From positions 3,534,001 to 3,598,000 of the forward strand of contig WHVY01000003.1 in assembly GCA_022266195.1 (NCBI GenBank): a stretch of DNA of 64,000 nt, given 5' to 3'. The translations under genes were made by a program, and so were the position numbers. The notes under the pieces were generated by a model. It saw only the letters and a list, made by a program, of their open reading frames with translations. It was not told where the DNA came from and did not search any database. This document shows positions 1-10,135 of the stretch, in pieces. The stretch's first letter is position 1, and each line of letters starts with the position of its first letter. Source of the stretch: Tetranychus cinnabarinus. Its lineage: Eukaryota > Arthropoda > Arachnida > Trombidiformes > Tetranychidae.

Positions 1-86
1 AAGAAATTTTGAATAATTATGATTTGTTTGTCGGCAGCCAAGCTACCGATTTTGGTGAAGCGTTGATGAAACATGATGAGCTTTAA
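1..86 (+). CDS. CALU: calumenin/reticulocalbin (CREC family), 3' end only
   Basis: The window opens inside the last exon of a plus-strand gene. Read from base 3, the frame gives 27 residues ending at a TAA at 84-86. The stretch YDLFVGSQATDFGEAL, followed by a terminal HDEL, matches the C-terminus of calumenin and reticulocalbin, EF-hand calcium-binding proteins of the secretory pathway. HDEL is a classical ER retrieval signal; vertebrate calumenin ends in HDEF and reticulocalbin-1 in HDEL, so this protein should be held in the ER lumen. The EF hands themselves lie outside the window. A polyadenylation signal AATAAA sits at 310-315. The gene is convergent with LTO1, with only about 250 bases between the two stop codons. 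Family assignment is firm; which CREC paralogue is less certain. Confidence 0.92.
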   Translation, partial: EILNNYDLFVGSQATDFGEALMKHDEL

Positions 87-309
87 GTGCTGAATGTTTG
101 GCTTGAAAATCGATTTTCTAACTGTCTTCCAGCCTTACGTCCATGCCTTAAAGAAACAGACTCAGATTGGAAATTTTTATATTTACTCACTCACTAAATT
201 TGCAAAGTGCTTATACTCAGTCAATAATTTGCTTATTCTGGAAAATGTCAATGTCAGGATGAATTTCGAGATCATAAAAAAATGCAAAGTTTTTCGTTTA
301 TGATAAGAG

Positions 310-315
310 AATAAA
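310..315 (+). terminator. polyadenylation signal for the calumenin-like gene
   Basis: Canonical AATAAA, 224 bases after the stop codon at 84-86. On the opposite strand another AATAAA (327-332) serves LTO1, so the 3' ends of the two convergent transcripts very probably overlap. Confidence 0.6.
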
Positions 316-326
316 TTTTTTCATTC

Positions 327-332
327 TTTATT
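327..332 (-). terminator. polyadenylation signal for LTO1
   Basis: On the minus strand AATAAA begins only four bases beyond the LTO1 stop codon (337-339). If used, the LTO1 3' UTR would be a few tens of bases long and would run into the 3' UTR of the calumenin-like gene. Confidence 0.5.
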
Positions 333-336
333 GGAG

Positions 337-771
337 TTACAATTCAACTTGAAAATCTATTTTTTCTAATTGAGCTTTTAATTTGATCTTAAATTGGTTT
401 ATAGAATCAGTAGTCGCTGGTTGCAATGCTTGATTGTCAGTTAAATCACGCAACACATTGCTCTCTATAACTTTTAACTCTTTCAACATTTCTCCAAGGC
501 ACTTATTACATTCATCATTCACATCGGCCGATTGAGATACCTCTTCTGGTCTATAGTAAATTGCTTGTATCAATCCTTTGAAAAAGTGTATTTTTTCAAC
601 GATTGGGAAAACTTCAGCATATCCAGCATCAAATCCTTTTTGAGTACCAGCTGAGCGACCCTCTGAAATACCATCACGTAATCCTTCTTTACCAATAGCT
701 TCACTTATCTTTTCGTATTCCTTACTCATCAAGGCTAATTCATCTCCATCTTCATCAAAGACATCATCCAT
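337..771 (-). CDS. LTO1: LTO1 (ORAOV1), adaptor for Fe-S loading of ABCE1
   Basis: Single-exon protein of 144 residues. Known role of the family: with YAE1 it forms the adaptor that delivers the cytosolic iron-sulfur assembly targeting complex to the ribosome-recycling ATPase ABCE1. The signature is visible at about residues 27-60: a run of helical repeats with regularly spaced glycines (EGLRDGISEG, then AGTQKGFDAGYAEVF), the deca-GX3 pattern of the Yae1/Lto1 family, followed by a second helical region. Length agrees with animal LTO1 (about 140). Odd point: yeast and human LTO1 end in a conserved tryptophan used to dock on the targeting complex, whereas this protein ends in FQVEL without any Trp. 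Start chosen at the first ATG (769-771), from which the frame runs uninterrupted into the family motif. Confidence 0.88.
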   Translation of the reverse strand: MDDVFDEDGDELALMSKEYEKISEAIGKEGLRDGISEGRSAGTQKGFDAGYAEVFPIVEKIHFFKGLIQAIYYRPEEVSQSADVNDECNKCLGEMLKELKVIESNVLRDLTDNQALQPATTDSINQFKIKLKAQLEKIDFQVEL

Positions 772-1489
772 GTTTTGAGTTGATAGACACTATAATGAAA
801 GCTTAAACTGTAACGTTAATTAAGCAAATTTACATGGAAACTAATAATTCAGCTGATTAAACTGAAAATTCTCATTTTCACGCATGCCTTGTTTTTAAAC
901 CGCAGCGGGTTTTTGAAAACGAAATGCAAAGCTTGAGTTTATCTCTTTGAAATAAAAATTAAATAACATGGGTTGATATACAGATTAGCGTTAAATTTAG
1001 TAGTCCAATGCATGATGGTGATCAGCTTAAAATGTTGCCGTTATTATCAAACAAGCCAACAATTTTTGTTTTAACCTAAACGTTATTGCAAAGGTTAGAT
1101 GGAGTTGATCTAATAATTTAGCAAATCGCTATCAATCGATAATGGCATGTTATAAGTAGATTTCGTGTGTAACAAAGCAACCTGACTGCGGAAATTCAAT
1201 ATTAACTTGGATTGATAAATTGATTATCAATAAAATTTGTTTAAAATTAAAATAGATTTTGTCAGATATTTTCTGATATTAGATGGCGCCAAAGCCTATA
1301 ATTTTTTTGAAAAAATTCAGAGGGCATTACTGTCTAAAATCTGTGTGATTTTTTTCATTTCTTTTCTCATTATTTCAGCGTTTCTAGTTTTTGATTAATT
1401 AAATTAGTTTTTTAAGTGTCTATTAATTAGTTATTTAGATAAATCAAAGGATTACCTTATACACAAGCTTCAATAGTGCAACTTTGAAA
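772..1489. promoter_or_regulatory. divergent intergenic region LTO1 / SET
   Basis: About 720 bases separate the start codons of two divergently transcribed genes, so both promoters should lie here. I see no TATA box in a convincing position. One GC-containing motif stands out from the AT-rich background: AGATGGCGCC at 1281-1290, resembling the CTCF core (see findings). Nothing else recognised. Confidence 0.5.
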
Positions 1490-2578
1490 ATGTCATCGAC
1501 CAATGAGCAAAATGTCTCTGCTGATGATGGACCGCAGACTAAAAAGTTGAAGACAAGTGATGTTAGTGAAAAGGTGGAGGATGCCGGATCTCACAAGAAT
1601 AACAACAAAGAAGCAAACAACATCGATTCTGGTGGTGATGGTGAGGTCGTTGATGTTGTTAGTGGTGACGACAGTGGTAAGGATAGAGAATATGACCCGG
1701 AGACGCAAAAAGCGCTCGAAGAAATTGACGCTTGTCAAAATGAAATTGATTCTTTGAATGAGAAAGCATCTGAAGAGATACTTAAAGTTGAGCAGAAATA
1801 CAACAAACTAAGAAAACCCTATTTTGAAAAACGAAATGATCTCATCAAGAAAATTCCTAACTTCTGGGTTACTGCATTTGTCAATCACCCAACATTAACA
1901 ACAATTTTGGAAGAAGAGGAGGAAGAATGTCTTAATTATTTGTCCAAATTAGAGGTTGAAGAATTTGAAGACATCAAATCAGGATACCGGATAATTTTTC
2001 ATTTCGAATCGAATCCGTATTTTGACAATGAAACGCTCATAAAAGAATTTCACTTGGGCTCGACCGGAGACCCTGCTTCGACATCAACACCTATAAATTG
2101 GAAAAATACTGAACTAGCTGGTCGATTGAAAGAACAAACCATGAACAGAGTAAATATTTCATTTAGGAAAAAGAAACGATCAGTAGGAAGGCAAACTTTT
2201 TTCACTTGGTACCTTCAGAATGGTGATGCATCGGCTGATGATATTGCAGAAGTAATTAAGGATGATATGTGGCCTAATCCACTACAATATTTTCTTGTAC
2301 CAGACATGGAAGTAGAAAATGGCTTGGACGAAGGCGAACACGATGAGGATGATTCGGAGGTTGAAGAAGTAAGTAAATCTTATTGTCATAAGTTTATGTA
2401 TCTAAATTTTTTTGTTTTCAATTTTCAGGGCGATGAATCAGTCGTTTTACTTGAAGAAGATGACGAAGAAATCGGTGAGGAAGGCGAGGAAGAAGAAGGT
2501 GAAGAGGAAGTTGGTGAAGAAGAAGAATACGAGGATGAAATAGGCGAGGAAGAAGAAGGTGATGAAGATGCAGATTAA
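1490..2578 (+). CDS. SET: SET / TAF-I / I2PP2A histone chaperone (NAP family)
   Basis: Exons 1490-2368 and 2429-2578 give 342 residues. SET is a nuclear NAP-family histone chaperone, PP2A inhibitor and subunit of the INHAT complex. Seen here: a low-complexity N-terminus; the dimerisation helix around residues 80-115 (NEIDSLNEKASEEILKVEQ, nearly identical to human SET); the earmuff domain with KIPNFWVTAFVNHP, EFEDIKSGYRI, NPYFDNE, FFTWYLQNGD and WPNPLQYFLVPDM; and a Glu/Asp-rich C-terminal tail. The start is the ATG at 1490. The single intron (2369-2428) is only 60 bases, a multiple of three and free of stop codons, so retention would add 20 hydrophobic and aromatic residues inside the acidic tail instead of truncating it. 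Compared with the second copy at 25005-26090, this is the conserved, intron-containing and therefore probably parental gene. Confidence 0.93.
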   Translation: MSSTNEQNVSADDGPQTKKLKTSDVSEKVEDAGSHKNNNKEANNIDSGGDGEVVDVVSGDDSGKDREYDPETQKALEEIDACQNEIDSLNEKASEEILKVEQKYNKLRKPYFEKRNDLIKKIPNFWVTAFVNHPTLTTILEEEEEECLNYLSKLEVEEFEDIKSGYRIIFHFESNPYFDNETLIKEFHLGSTGDPASTSTPINWKNTELAGRLKEQTMNRVNISFRKKKRSVGRQTFFTWYLQNGDASADDIAEVIKDDMWPNPLQYFLVPDMEVENGLDEGEHDEDDSEVEEVSKSYCHKFMYLNFFVFNFQGDESVVLLEEDDEEIGEEGEEEEGEEEVGEEEEYEDEIGEEEEGDEDAD

Positions 2579-4656
2579 AGGCGATGTAATAAGAAGATGC
2601 AAGAGGAAATTTACTGATTATCAATCAAACGACAACTATTTGGTTCAGATCAATACAAAACGGCAACAACATAAACAAATACAGTTTATCTTTAAATTTG
2701 AGCAATCATTCTCAAATGAAAAAAAATCCTTAAATTTTCATTTATGTTGTATCTTCTTTTTGTCTTGTTTATTCTTCTCTCAAGAAATATTTCCCGTTTT
2801 GTTTCCATCTCCTTATCATCTGTTTATCAAATTTTCTTATTGACATGGTTATAAAAATGAAAAATTCCTCATCCAAAAAATGCCTCATTTTGTAACCAAT
2901 ATAATAATTTATCACTTTATAGTTTATATCCCAATTAACTTGTCTTTAGGCTTAAAGGTATACAATTTAAAATTAAGTCCAGATAATAAGCTTTACAAAG
3001 ATACTATGGAAGTCATTTTACTCAGCAATGAGTTCAATAATTAGATAAAATTTGATAAAATCCTTATCAATCTTAGTTTATGTGATTATGTGCATCTCCA
3101 GAAGACAGATAATAGAATCACAGACGAACACTGTTAGATTAACCTAATCAGGAAAAACTATAATTTATTTATTAACCATATCTATAAAATATAATAACAT
3201 CGAATAAAAACAATACTGGATTAATGGCCTGAATATTAATTATTAATATAACTATACTACTATCAAACCTGAATATAATTCATTAAACCAGTTTATTAAA
3301 ATAAGAATCAGCCAATACAAAATGAACAATCTTATTTTACAAATATAACACTTTTTTTTTGATTTAATTATCACTCTCAATCACTCGTGTTGGAGATTCT
3401 TTACTTGAAAAATCATAGTTTCAAAATTGAAAGACTTTCATCTTTAAATGAAAAAATTATTTTGGTAGTTCAAAGGTCTTTTTGATGAGGTTTTTATTGT
3501 CACACTGTGAGGCAAAGTACAATAAAACCAAACTGAAATGAAAACCAGAAACTGGTTTTAGGCTTTTACTCTCAAATAACCAGATTTAGGTATAAACATA
3601 ACCGAAACCATAGTCTAAAATGGAGACTCAGACTGGACGGGTTTCAATCCCCGACTGCTGCGCAACTGAATGGTTCTTTGTCTAGGATTTATAGTCATGG
3701 TTCGGTAACTGATAACCAAAAAATGTATTATTTCAGTAACTATAAACCAGTAACCATCTTTCTGATATTATTTTATATTTTATGATCTTAAACTGAACTG
3801 TAAATTGGCAACTTTTTAAATCAAAGGTATCTTAGGATTATTTAGATAAATTGTCTCACAATTATGATAATGTAAAAGATAAATCCAATCAAACCTCTCA
3901 AAAGTTGCAAAGAAAGAGTTTCCTTTTTTAATGTCGCTTTGAAGAGATTTTTGGTGGCGTCATCTGCGAACAATTACTGCAACTTGAGTTTAATAATCAA
4001 CTGTAATTTTTAAAGTTACTTTTTAAAACCATAGATGGCTGTAAGCAGTGTGAAGAGAAAAAATAACCCGAATTTTGAATTACCCGGCTTAGTATTGCAA
4101 ATTAAATCTACTTTTAATAGCTTGAATTGATCAATAATTTTTAATCATAAAAAATAGACTCTTTTGAATTCAATAAAATGCTATAACTAAGCTTGAGAAA
4201 TCCTGCAACCGAACTGAATTCAAATTGAAGATTGAAAATATTAGCTAATCATTTAAAACATTGGTCGATGATTGTCTTGAAAAAATGTCTCATGAGATTA
4301 TGATTTATGAGACGAAAAGCTATTCTATTGATCATTGGTTTAACTTATTAAAAAATCACTTTAGTTTATAATATTGATATTTCTTTAGCTTTCTATTGTT
4401 TTCTTGACCAACCATTTTTATTAGCTAAGTTTAAACTGATTGTTAAACAAATCCACTGATTCTAATTAAATGGATAGGATATGTTAATATTGTAGATGGC
4501 GTTGTTTAGACCATTGCGGGATTCTTGATCAGTGGATCAGGCTGTGGCTTCTTTCTTTACACAGCTGGTCTTAGACACTAAGGCGGGAAATATTTCTCTC
4601 AAAGATTTTTAGTCAACTTGTAATTGTTTTAATTGTGTATGAATTAGCTGTTGATA
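2579..4656. other. intergenic, AT-rich, with a possible foldback repeat
   Basis: About 2.1 kb between SET and the next gene without recognisable coding sequence. It holds a stretch at 3533-3760 whose two halves are imperfect inverted repeats (separate entry) and a motif AGATGGCGTT at 4494-4503 about 150 bases before the next ATG, presumably within that gene's promoter or 5' UTR. The rest is AT-rich DNA in which I see nothing. Confidence 0.5.
3533..3760. repeat. possible foldback / inverted-repeat element
   Basis: The left arm contains ACTGGTTTTAG and, further in, ACCGAAACCATAGTCTA. The reverse complement of the right arm contains ACTGGTTTATAG and ACCGAACCATGACTATA in the same order and at similar spacing, so the segment could fold into a long imperfect hairpin. 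This is the organisation of a decayed MITE, but I found no clear target-site duplication and the boundaries are approximate. The loop carries a GC-richer patch around 3636-3665. Confidence 0.35.
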
Positions 4657-5835
4657 ATGCATAAACCAAATTTTCAACCCCATTCTAATAATAGTGTTCA
4701 TGATATGCCCCATCATCATCAACAGTTCCATTCAGATCACTCTCGCTTTAAAGATCCAGACTTTGACTGTAATAGAGACAAACTATGGTTCCAAAAGCTC
4801 AAAAATTTTCTAATTGTGGCGGAAGATGATCTTCACTACAAGGCAACAAAGATTGGTAAGATTCGTGAAGATGGATCACATCTTAAATCACGATCATCTC
4901 GATTGATTTTTAAAGAGGTTGAAGATAAACTAGCTCAACTGCAAAAAAGTATGGACAATTTTTACGTGTTTTTGAATGAAATGAACAACCTAGAAATCAA
5001 ATATGATGCCATTGTTTATGACTGTGATACCCAGCAAACTCCAAAGAAACCGACAAATGAAATTATACATGATTCGACAAACACATCAGAGTGTGGAAAC
5101 ATTGACTCAGGATCATTGACAGATTCAATGCAGCATGTAGGAAATACAATTCTTAATGGTATCTCTGAGAGTGATCCAATTTTTAGTGACTTTTTCTCAT
5201 CTCCTATTGCTGCTTCTGTTGCTTCATCATTTTCATTAACTTTTACGACACCCAAATCTGGCAAAATTAATACTGATTCGCCTCTTAAAACGCCTCTTCA
5301 CGGGTATGATGTTGTCAGAGACTTGATAAAGGAATTCCAGAGTGTTGAGGAACAACCTTCATCTCCACTTGCATCATCATCTACATGTAATATCCCTTCA
5401 GATACTCCTGTTGCTCCCGTATTGAAATTTGATTTTCTCGTCAATGAAACACAGACGACAACTCCTGCAACTACACAATCTGACCCCCAGACCAATAGAA
5501 ATCCAGAAAATAATGATTGTACATATGTTGTCACCCAAGCGAAATCAGCCATGATTGCATCGCCTTCTGGTAGTGAAACAAGAAAAGTATTTAGAAGTAA
5601 AAGATTTAATTTAGATAAATTTAGAAATTACAACGCCATTGGATTGAAAAAGAAACGTGGACGTGAAAATAACCCAGAGGTAGCAATGGTCACCACAATT
5701 GAAAAAGTAGATGATGAATCTTCTGCAGTAGTAAAATATGATCCTAAAACATCTAAGAGTATGACTCCGCAACTTTTGAAAACTATGAACGTCGATGAAT
5801 TTTTGTCACAAGTCCACCAAAAGCTCATAAACTAA
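4657..5835 (+). CDS. unrecognised Ser/Thr-rich protein, 392 aa
   Basis: Single-exon frame of 392 residues starting at the ATG at 4657 and ending in TAA. I do not recognise the family. The N-terminus is rich in His, Asn and Gln (MPHHHQQFHSDH). Residues about 38-120 are predicted helical and partly coiled-coil (DKLWFQKLKNF, then EVEDKLAQLQKSMDNFYVFL). The middle is Ser/Thr/Pro-rich with several proline-directed sites (TPKKP, TPKSGK, SPLKTPL). A basic patch KLKKKRGREN-like around residues 325-335 could be a nuclear localisation signal, and the C-terminus (MTPQLLKTMNVDEFLSQVHQKL) looks amphipathic. The composition suggests a cell-cycle or nuclear adaptor, which is only inference. Coding status is supported by length in AT-rich DNA, protein-like composition and a polyadenylation signal at 5926-5931. 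Confidence 0.75.
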   Translation: MHKPNFQPHSNNSVHDMPHHHQQFHSDHSRFKDPDFDCNRDKLWFQKLKNFLIVAEDDLHYKATKIGKIREDGSHLKSRSSRLIFKEVEDKLAQLQKSMDNFYVFLNEMNNLEIKYDAIVYDCDTQQTPKKPTNEIIHDSTNTSECGNIDSGSLTDSMQHVGNTILNGISESDPIFSDFFSSPIAASVASSFSLTFTTPKSGKINTDSPLKTPLHGYDVVRDLIKEFQSVEEQPSSPLASSSTCNIPSDTPVAPVLKFDFLVNETQTTTPATTQSDPQTNRNPENNDCTYVVTQAKSAMIASPSGSETRKVFRSKRFNLDKFRNYNAIGLKKKRGRENNPEVAMVTTIEKVDDESSAVVKYDPKTSKSMTPQLLKTMNVDEFLSQVHQKLIN

Positions 5836-7296
5836 ATTTTCTAAACATCTATTTATAAATTAGTACCCGAAAAACTACTTTTTAAATGAATTTACTTTAA
5901 ATTAAAGGTCGATTCTTTGTATACAAATAAAAGATTTGGTAAACAATTTTCAATTTCCACATCTTATTCCATCTAAAGAAAATAATTTGCTAAACTACTG
6001 AAATAAATTCCCAGGGTAAACGAAAAGTGTATAAGGAATCAAGTCAAACACTAATATATCTGTTCACCATTCAAACATTTGTCATCTTTTCAGGAAAACT
6101 GATTTGATGAACCTGAAATATCCAACCAATAGACCAATGGACAAGCAATTAAAGAGTGGAATTAATTTGGAATGACACTTAAAATCTGGGAAGTTCACCG
6201 ATTGGAATAATGAACATGAGACATACAAAGGCAGAATACAACAAAAGTATGTGTATGAGTGCCAGTGTACAATGCTGAAAGAAAGTTGATTTACACCTAG
6301 AAGATGGCGAGAGAAAGGAAAGTAAGATAGAAGGGGAAAATGAGGAAACGATGAGAAGAGATGATGATAATGAGAAAAAAAAGAAAGTAAAGCAAGTGAA
6401 ATGAGGTCAGATGAATTGGATGAAAAATTGCTATTAGTTACTTCGAAATCTGGAGTTGGAAAGGAGATAGCAAGAGACGAATAGAAAGAGAGAGAGAAAG
6501 ATAGATCTAAAGAGAGGAAGACTTTGCCTTCAAGAATATAATATAACTGAGAGTGAATAACATTTTCACTCCCAGTTTGTTGAAGAAAAGAGAGGGAAAA
6601 AGGAAGGTAAAAAGAAAGAGAAGAAAGAAAGAGCTGCGAACTTGTGTGTATATCAAATGAACTGCTATTCTGTGCTCAGACATTTACCGTTCTCAATCCA
6701 TTTCTCTATCAACTAACTCACTCTACACACTCAAATCACTTTTACCAAGTACAAATTCGGTGACCCCGATTCCTTCATCATCTTATTCTTGTTTCTCATC
6801 ATCATCGTCATCTTTTTATCTTCTCTTTCTCTATGGTTGTTACCCTTTTTTTACCATTCACTCATCTTTTTACCAGTTTTATTTGGTTCGTTAACAAGTT
6901 CAAGTAAGGATGCAACATCCCAAGGAATTGAATTCACCTTGATCAAATTTAACCCAATCAACAATATTAAAACCATATCAACCCAAAAACTAAAAGTACA
7001 ACAGTTTCCAATTTTTATTTTGCTATTTCCAACTCTGCTATATCAACCAAACCATATCAACAAGGAACGGCAATTTAAAGTGAATCAACTAATCATTGAA
7101 AAAAATACAAATCAACGAAACTCAAATTTAACTAGTTGTCTAAATGTAACAAATTTTTATCCATTTGGTATATTTGTGTGTTGATTGTTTACATTTACAA
7201 GTTATTTACACAACTCCATTTTACACAATTTACACCTTTTTTGCGTTCAAATTTTATTGCCATTTTTTGTCAATCTATTTATAATTAGAGTTAATT
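5836..7296. other. intergenic and probable 5' UTR of the Ras-like gene; purine-rich tract
   Basis: Bases about 6296-6640 are strongly purine-rich on the plus strand (runs of GAGA, GAAAG and AGAGAGAG). The following 600 bases turn pyrimidine-rich, with many Asn/Gln-type codons but no convincing gene. The region just upstream of 7297 is likely the long 5' UTR or promoter of the GTPase gene. A 131-codon open frame at 6789-7184 has no family resemblance and I regard it as fortuitous. Confidence 0.45.
5926..5931 (+). terminator. polyadenylation signal downstream of 4657-5835
   Basis: AATAAA 91 bases after the stop codon of the unrecognised protein, a normal distance for a short 3' UTR. Confidence 0.5.
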
Positions 7297-10135
7297 ATGA
7301 AAATACTTACACTGCACAAAGTAGTTGTTATGGGTGCCGGTGGAGTTGGTAAAACTTCACTTGTAACCCAATTTGTATCACAACTTTTTCCATCATCATA
7401 TAAACCCACCGTTGAGGACTTTTACTCGCACACAATAACACTTCCAGGTAAGTCAACAATTAAATATTATTGCAAAAACATTTAATCACAATTAAGTTGA
7501 TCATATTTGTAATTGTTGATACATCTGTTGATATAAAATGAGCAAATGTACAAAAAGAAGCAGCAAAATGTGTAATACAATACAATGATTAGTTTACATT
7601 TTTGCTGTTTCTTTGGATTTTTGTTTTTCCCTGGATTGACCTGACCTGATATGCCTTTCTTTTCACATGAACCTCGATTTGTTGAGCAAAAAAGTTATTG
7701 AAATTTAGCCTAATAAACCCTTTAAGCTTGAAACTGTCAAGAGCTTGACCCACATTCTCAAGGTCAGACTGTTAGCTGAATATCGATCCTTGTTTCGATC
7801 AACTCTGTCTATTTGAACCGACCTTTCTACATTTCTCTGTCTTTATTTCCGGGTTCCTTCCTCTTTTATATTATAATACTTCTTGTTATATCTTACATGA
7901 AGAAAGAGGAAAAAGAAAGAGATAGTATTGCTTCACCTTTACCTATCCTTTTTGATTATTTTAATTTTGATTAAAGTTCACTTCTTGGTTAAGTAAATTA
8001 AACAATTTCAATGCGCTTTGCACTAATTGTTGCTGTAACAAAAAGTCTAGTTTTACATTTATCTCGTATTTAAAACTGAATAAGGTAAGTACCGTATGGG
8101 TTGATCCATGTGTTGGTTGCTTTCAATTACTATTGTTAGTGGGTCATTGTGCATTAACATAAATAAAGGTCTAGAAGTAACCCTTTTTAGACTTGTTTTT
8201 TTTTGAGCATAAAACTTTAATAAGACTCTGGAATAATATATTATAAATTGAAAATTATAAAATGAAGCGATACAAAATAAATGAATACTCTAGGAATCAA
8301 GGAATAGCTGTTAGTTGAAACGAGGAAATTATTAATAATAAATTGAAGACTTCAGATGATATGCTCGTCTATTTGAAGCTAGAATGTTTGCCTTAGCTTG
8401 GTCAAACCTGGACTGAGCTTTTGGAAATCATTCAATAGAACATAATTTAGAGCCACTTGAAGAATAACTCAGGCAAATGGAACAAGGTCGAAACTTGTAA
8501 TATGCAAATGCAATTATTTTTTAGACACATGTAATCATGTTTCTGCAAGTATTCATCAAGAGCTGGTCAAGATTTTTGTATGCTGAATAGGATGATGTTT
8601 CTGAACCGCTCAGTCAGAGTTTCAGTGCTCTGCTTCGAGAAGTATAATAAAATCTACCAGAAACAAATCATGTTTGATCTATTATTTTGCTTTTTCACTG
8701 TTTATCCTTTTGTTTTTTATTTCACTGATTCATAATACTTATCTTAGCACTTTGAATAGATGCAGGACAAATTTAATTTTGATGTATTTATAATGCAGGT
8801 TAACTGAGGCAGTTTCAAATTTTATGAGTTTGTCATATATTTCAGGTTTAGGTCAACTCCAATCCAAATAACCGTTTAATTTAAAATAATAAAAATGTGC
8901 CGATATAATTTTTGCGCTTTATCTAACCTTTCAATTGTTTCATTTTTGTTTATATTTGTTATCATAGATGGTATGCGTCATACGGTTGAAATTTTGGATA
9001 CAGCGGGAACTCATTGCTTCCCTGCAATGCGTCAGCTCAGCATTCAAACCGGGAGAGCATTTGTATTGGTTTTTTCCGTTGATAGCCTTCAGTCTTTCTA
9101 TGAGACCATCAACTTATATGAGCTCATCACCAAAATAAGAGGTAAACATTATTCCTAATCACACGATTGCCCAGCAAGTTCAAGTTGCACCATTCGCCAG
9201 TTTATTTTTACTGCCTTTTTGGATTATTATTGATATTCATCAATTGTTAATCTGATTATTTTTCAACCACTATTCACCATTTGGCATAATATTACATGAG
9301 AATCAAGGCATTTTTCGTTTGCAGATTTTTCCTAGGATCATTAAGTTGCACATTTAAACATCAATTGTTGATGTTTTGCAGGAATGCTTATGAAATATGA
9401 TTTATCTGTAGATTGGAAAGACAAAATTCATAAGTCAAAGAAATTTTCAGATAATTTTCAAACAGATTTGGTGAAAGCCAGGCTTCATCAGAAATTAATC
9501 TGCATTAGGCCCAATTTAGCACCGAGTCATGAAACGCACCTTATAAACTAGCAATCCAAAAATGTACCATGTCTAACCATTATGATAATCCAAGTTATAT
9601 TTATATATTCTTGTTGATATCTCTTTTCATGACAGGACATGAAGTTCCCATTGTCCTGGTTGGAAATAAGAGTGACCTTGATGAAGAACGTAAAGTTGAT
9701 GCTGATCTGATTGATACAACTCGAAGTGAAGTGATGAACAATATACCTTATGTTGAGACTAGTGCCAAACTGAATACCAATGTAAAAAAGCTATTCCATG
9801 AGCTTCTACTTCAAGCTCGAGGGGATGGAAATAATTTGAAAAAAAATCGAACCCTAATACGACGGCTGGGATCCTTTGGGTCATTACCTAATATCAGTAA
9901 ATTGAAACGAAAACCTTCAGGTGAAGGAAGTCCGGTTAAGCATGGTAATGGTGGAGGTGGGGGTGGACTAGGTGGTGATGGTAATAATAAAAATAGTAAT
10001 AATAATAATGGAATTACCTGTAATGATGATGGAGTCGATTTAGATATTGTTAGGCCAAAAAGTAATGTACACCATCAACTTTCCCTGGAAGAAAGTGGAA
10101 AAGTAAAGCCTGATCCAGCTTGCATCATATCATGA
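7297..10135 (+). CDS. Ras-family small GTPase, Di-Ras / Dexras (Rhes) type
   Basis: Exons 7297-7447, 8968-9141 and 9636-10135 give 274 residues. Motifs: P-loop GAGGVGKTS (13-21), effector region YKPTVEDFY, switch II DTAGTH (61-66), guanine-specificity NKSD (119-122) and ETSAK (149-153), then a basic Ser-rich extension, a Gly/Asn repeat tract (about 210-235) and a C-terminal CIIS box expected to be farnesylated. The pattern THCFPAMRQLSIQTGRAF is typical of the Di-Ras and Dexras/Rhes branches, which signal from the plasma membrane. The catalytic glutamine of Ras (Q61) is replaced by Thr (residue 65), as in those branches, so intrinsic GTP hydrolysis should be low. Placement between Di-Ras and Dexras is uncertain: SAKLNTNVKKLFHELL resembles Di-Ras, whereas the length and long tail resemble Dexras. 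All splice phases agree. Confidence 0.88.
7448..8967 (+). other. first intron of the Ras-like GTPase gene
   Basis: 1520-base intron with donor GTAAGT and acceptor ATAG. It is AT-rich; I see no coding sequence, RNA gene or repeat in it. The second intron (9142-9635) likewise shows nothing recognisable. Confidence 0.7.

Noticed and set aside
3636..3665. B-box-like GGTTTCAATCCCC as a possible tRNA or SINE
   Set aside because: No cloverleaf can be drawn and the B box has an extra base; better explained as the loop of the foldback repeat.
6789..7184. 131-codon plus-strand frame before the Ras-like gene
   Set aside because: Low-complexity Phe/Leu/Asn composition, no family and no splice link; likely 5' UTR.
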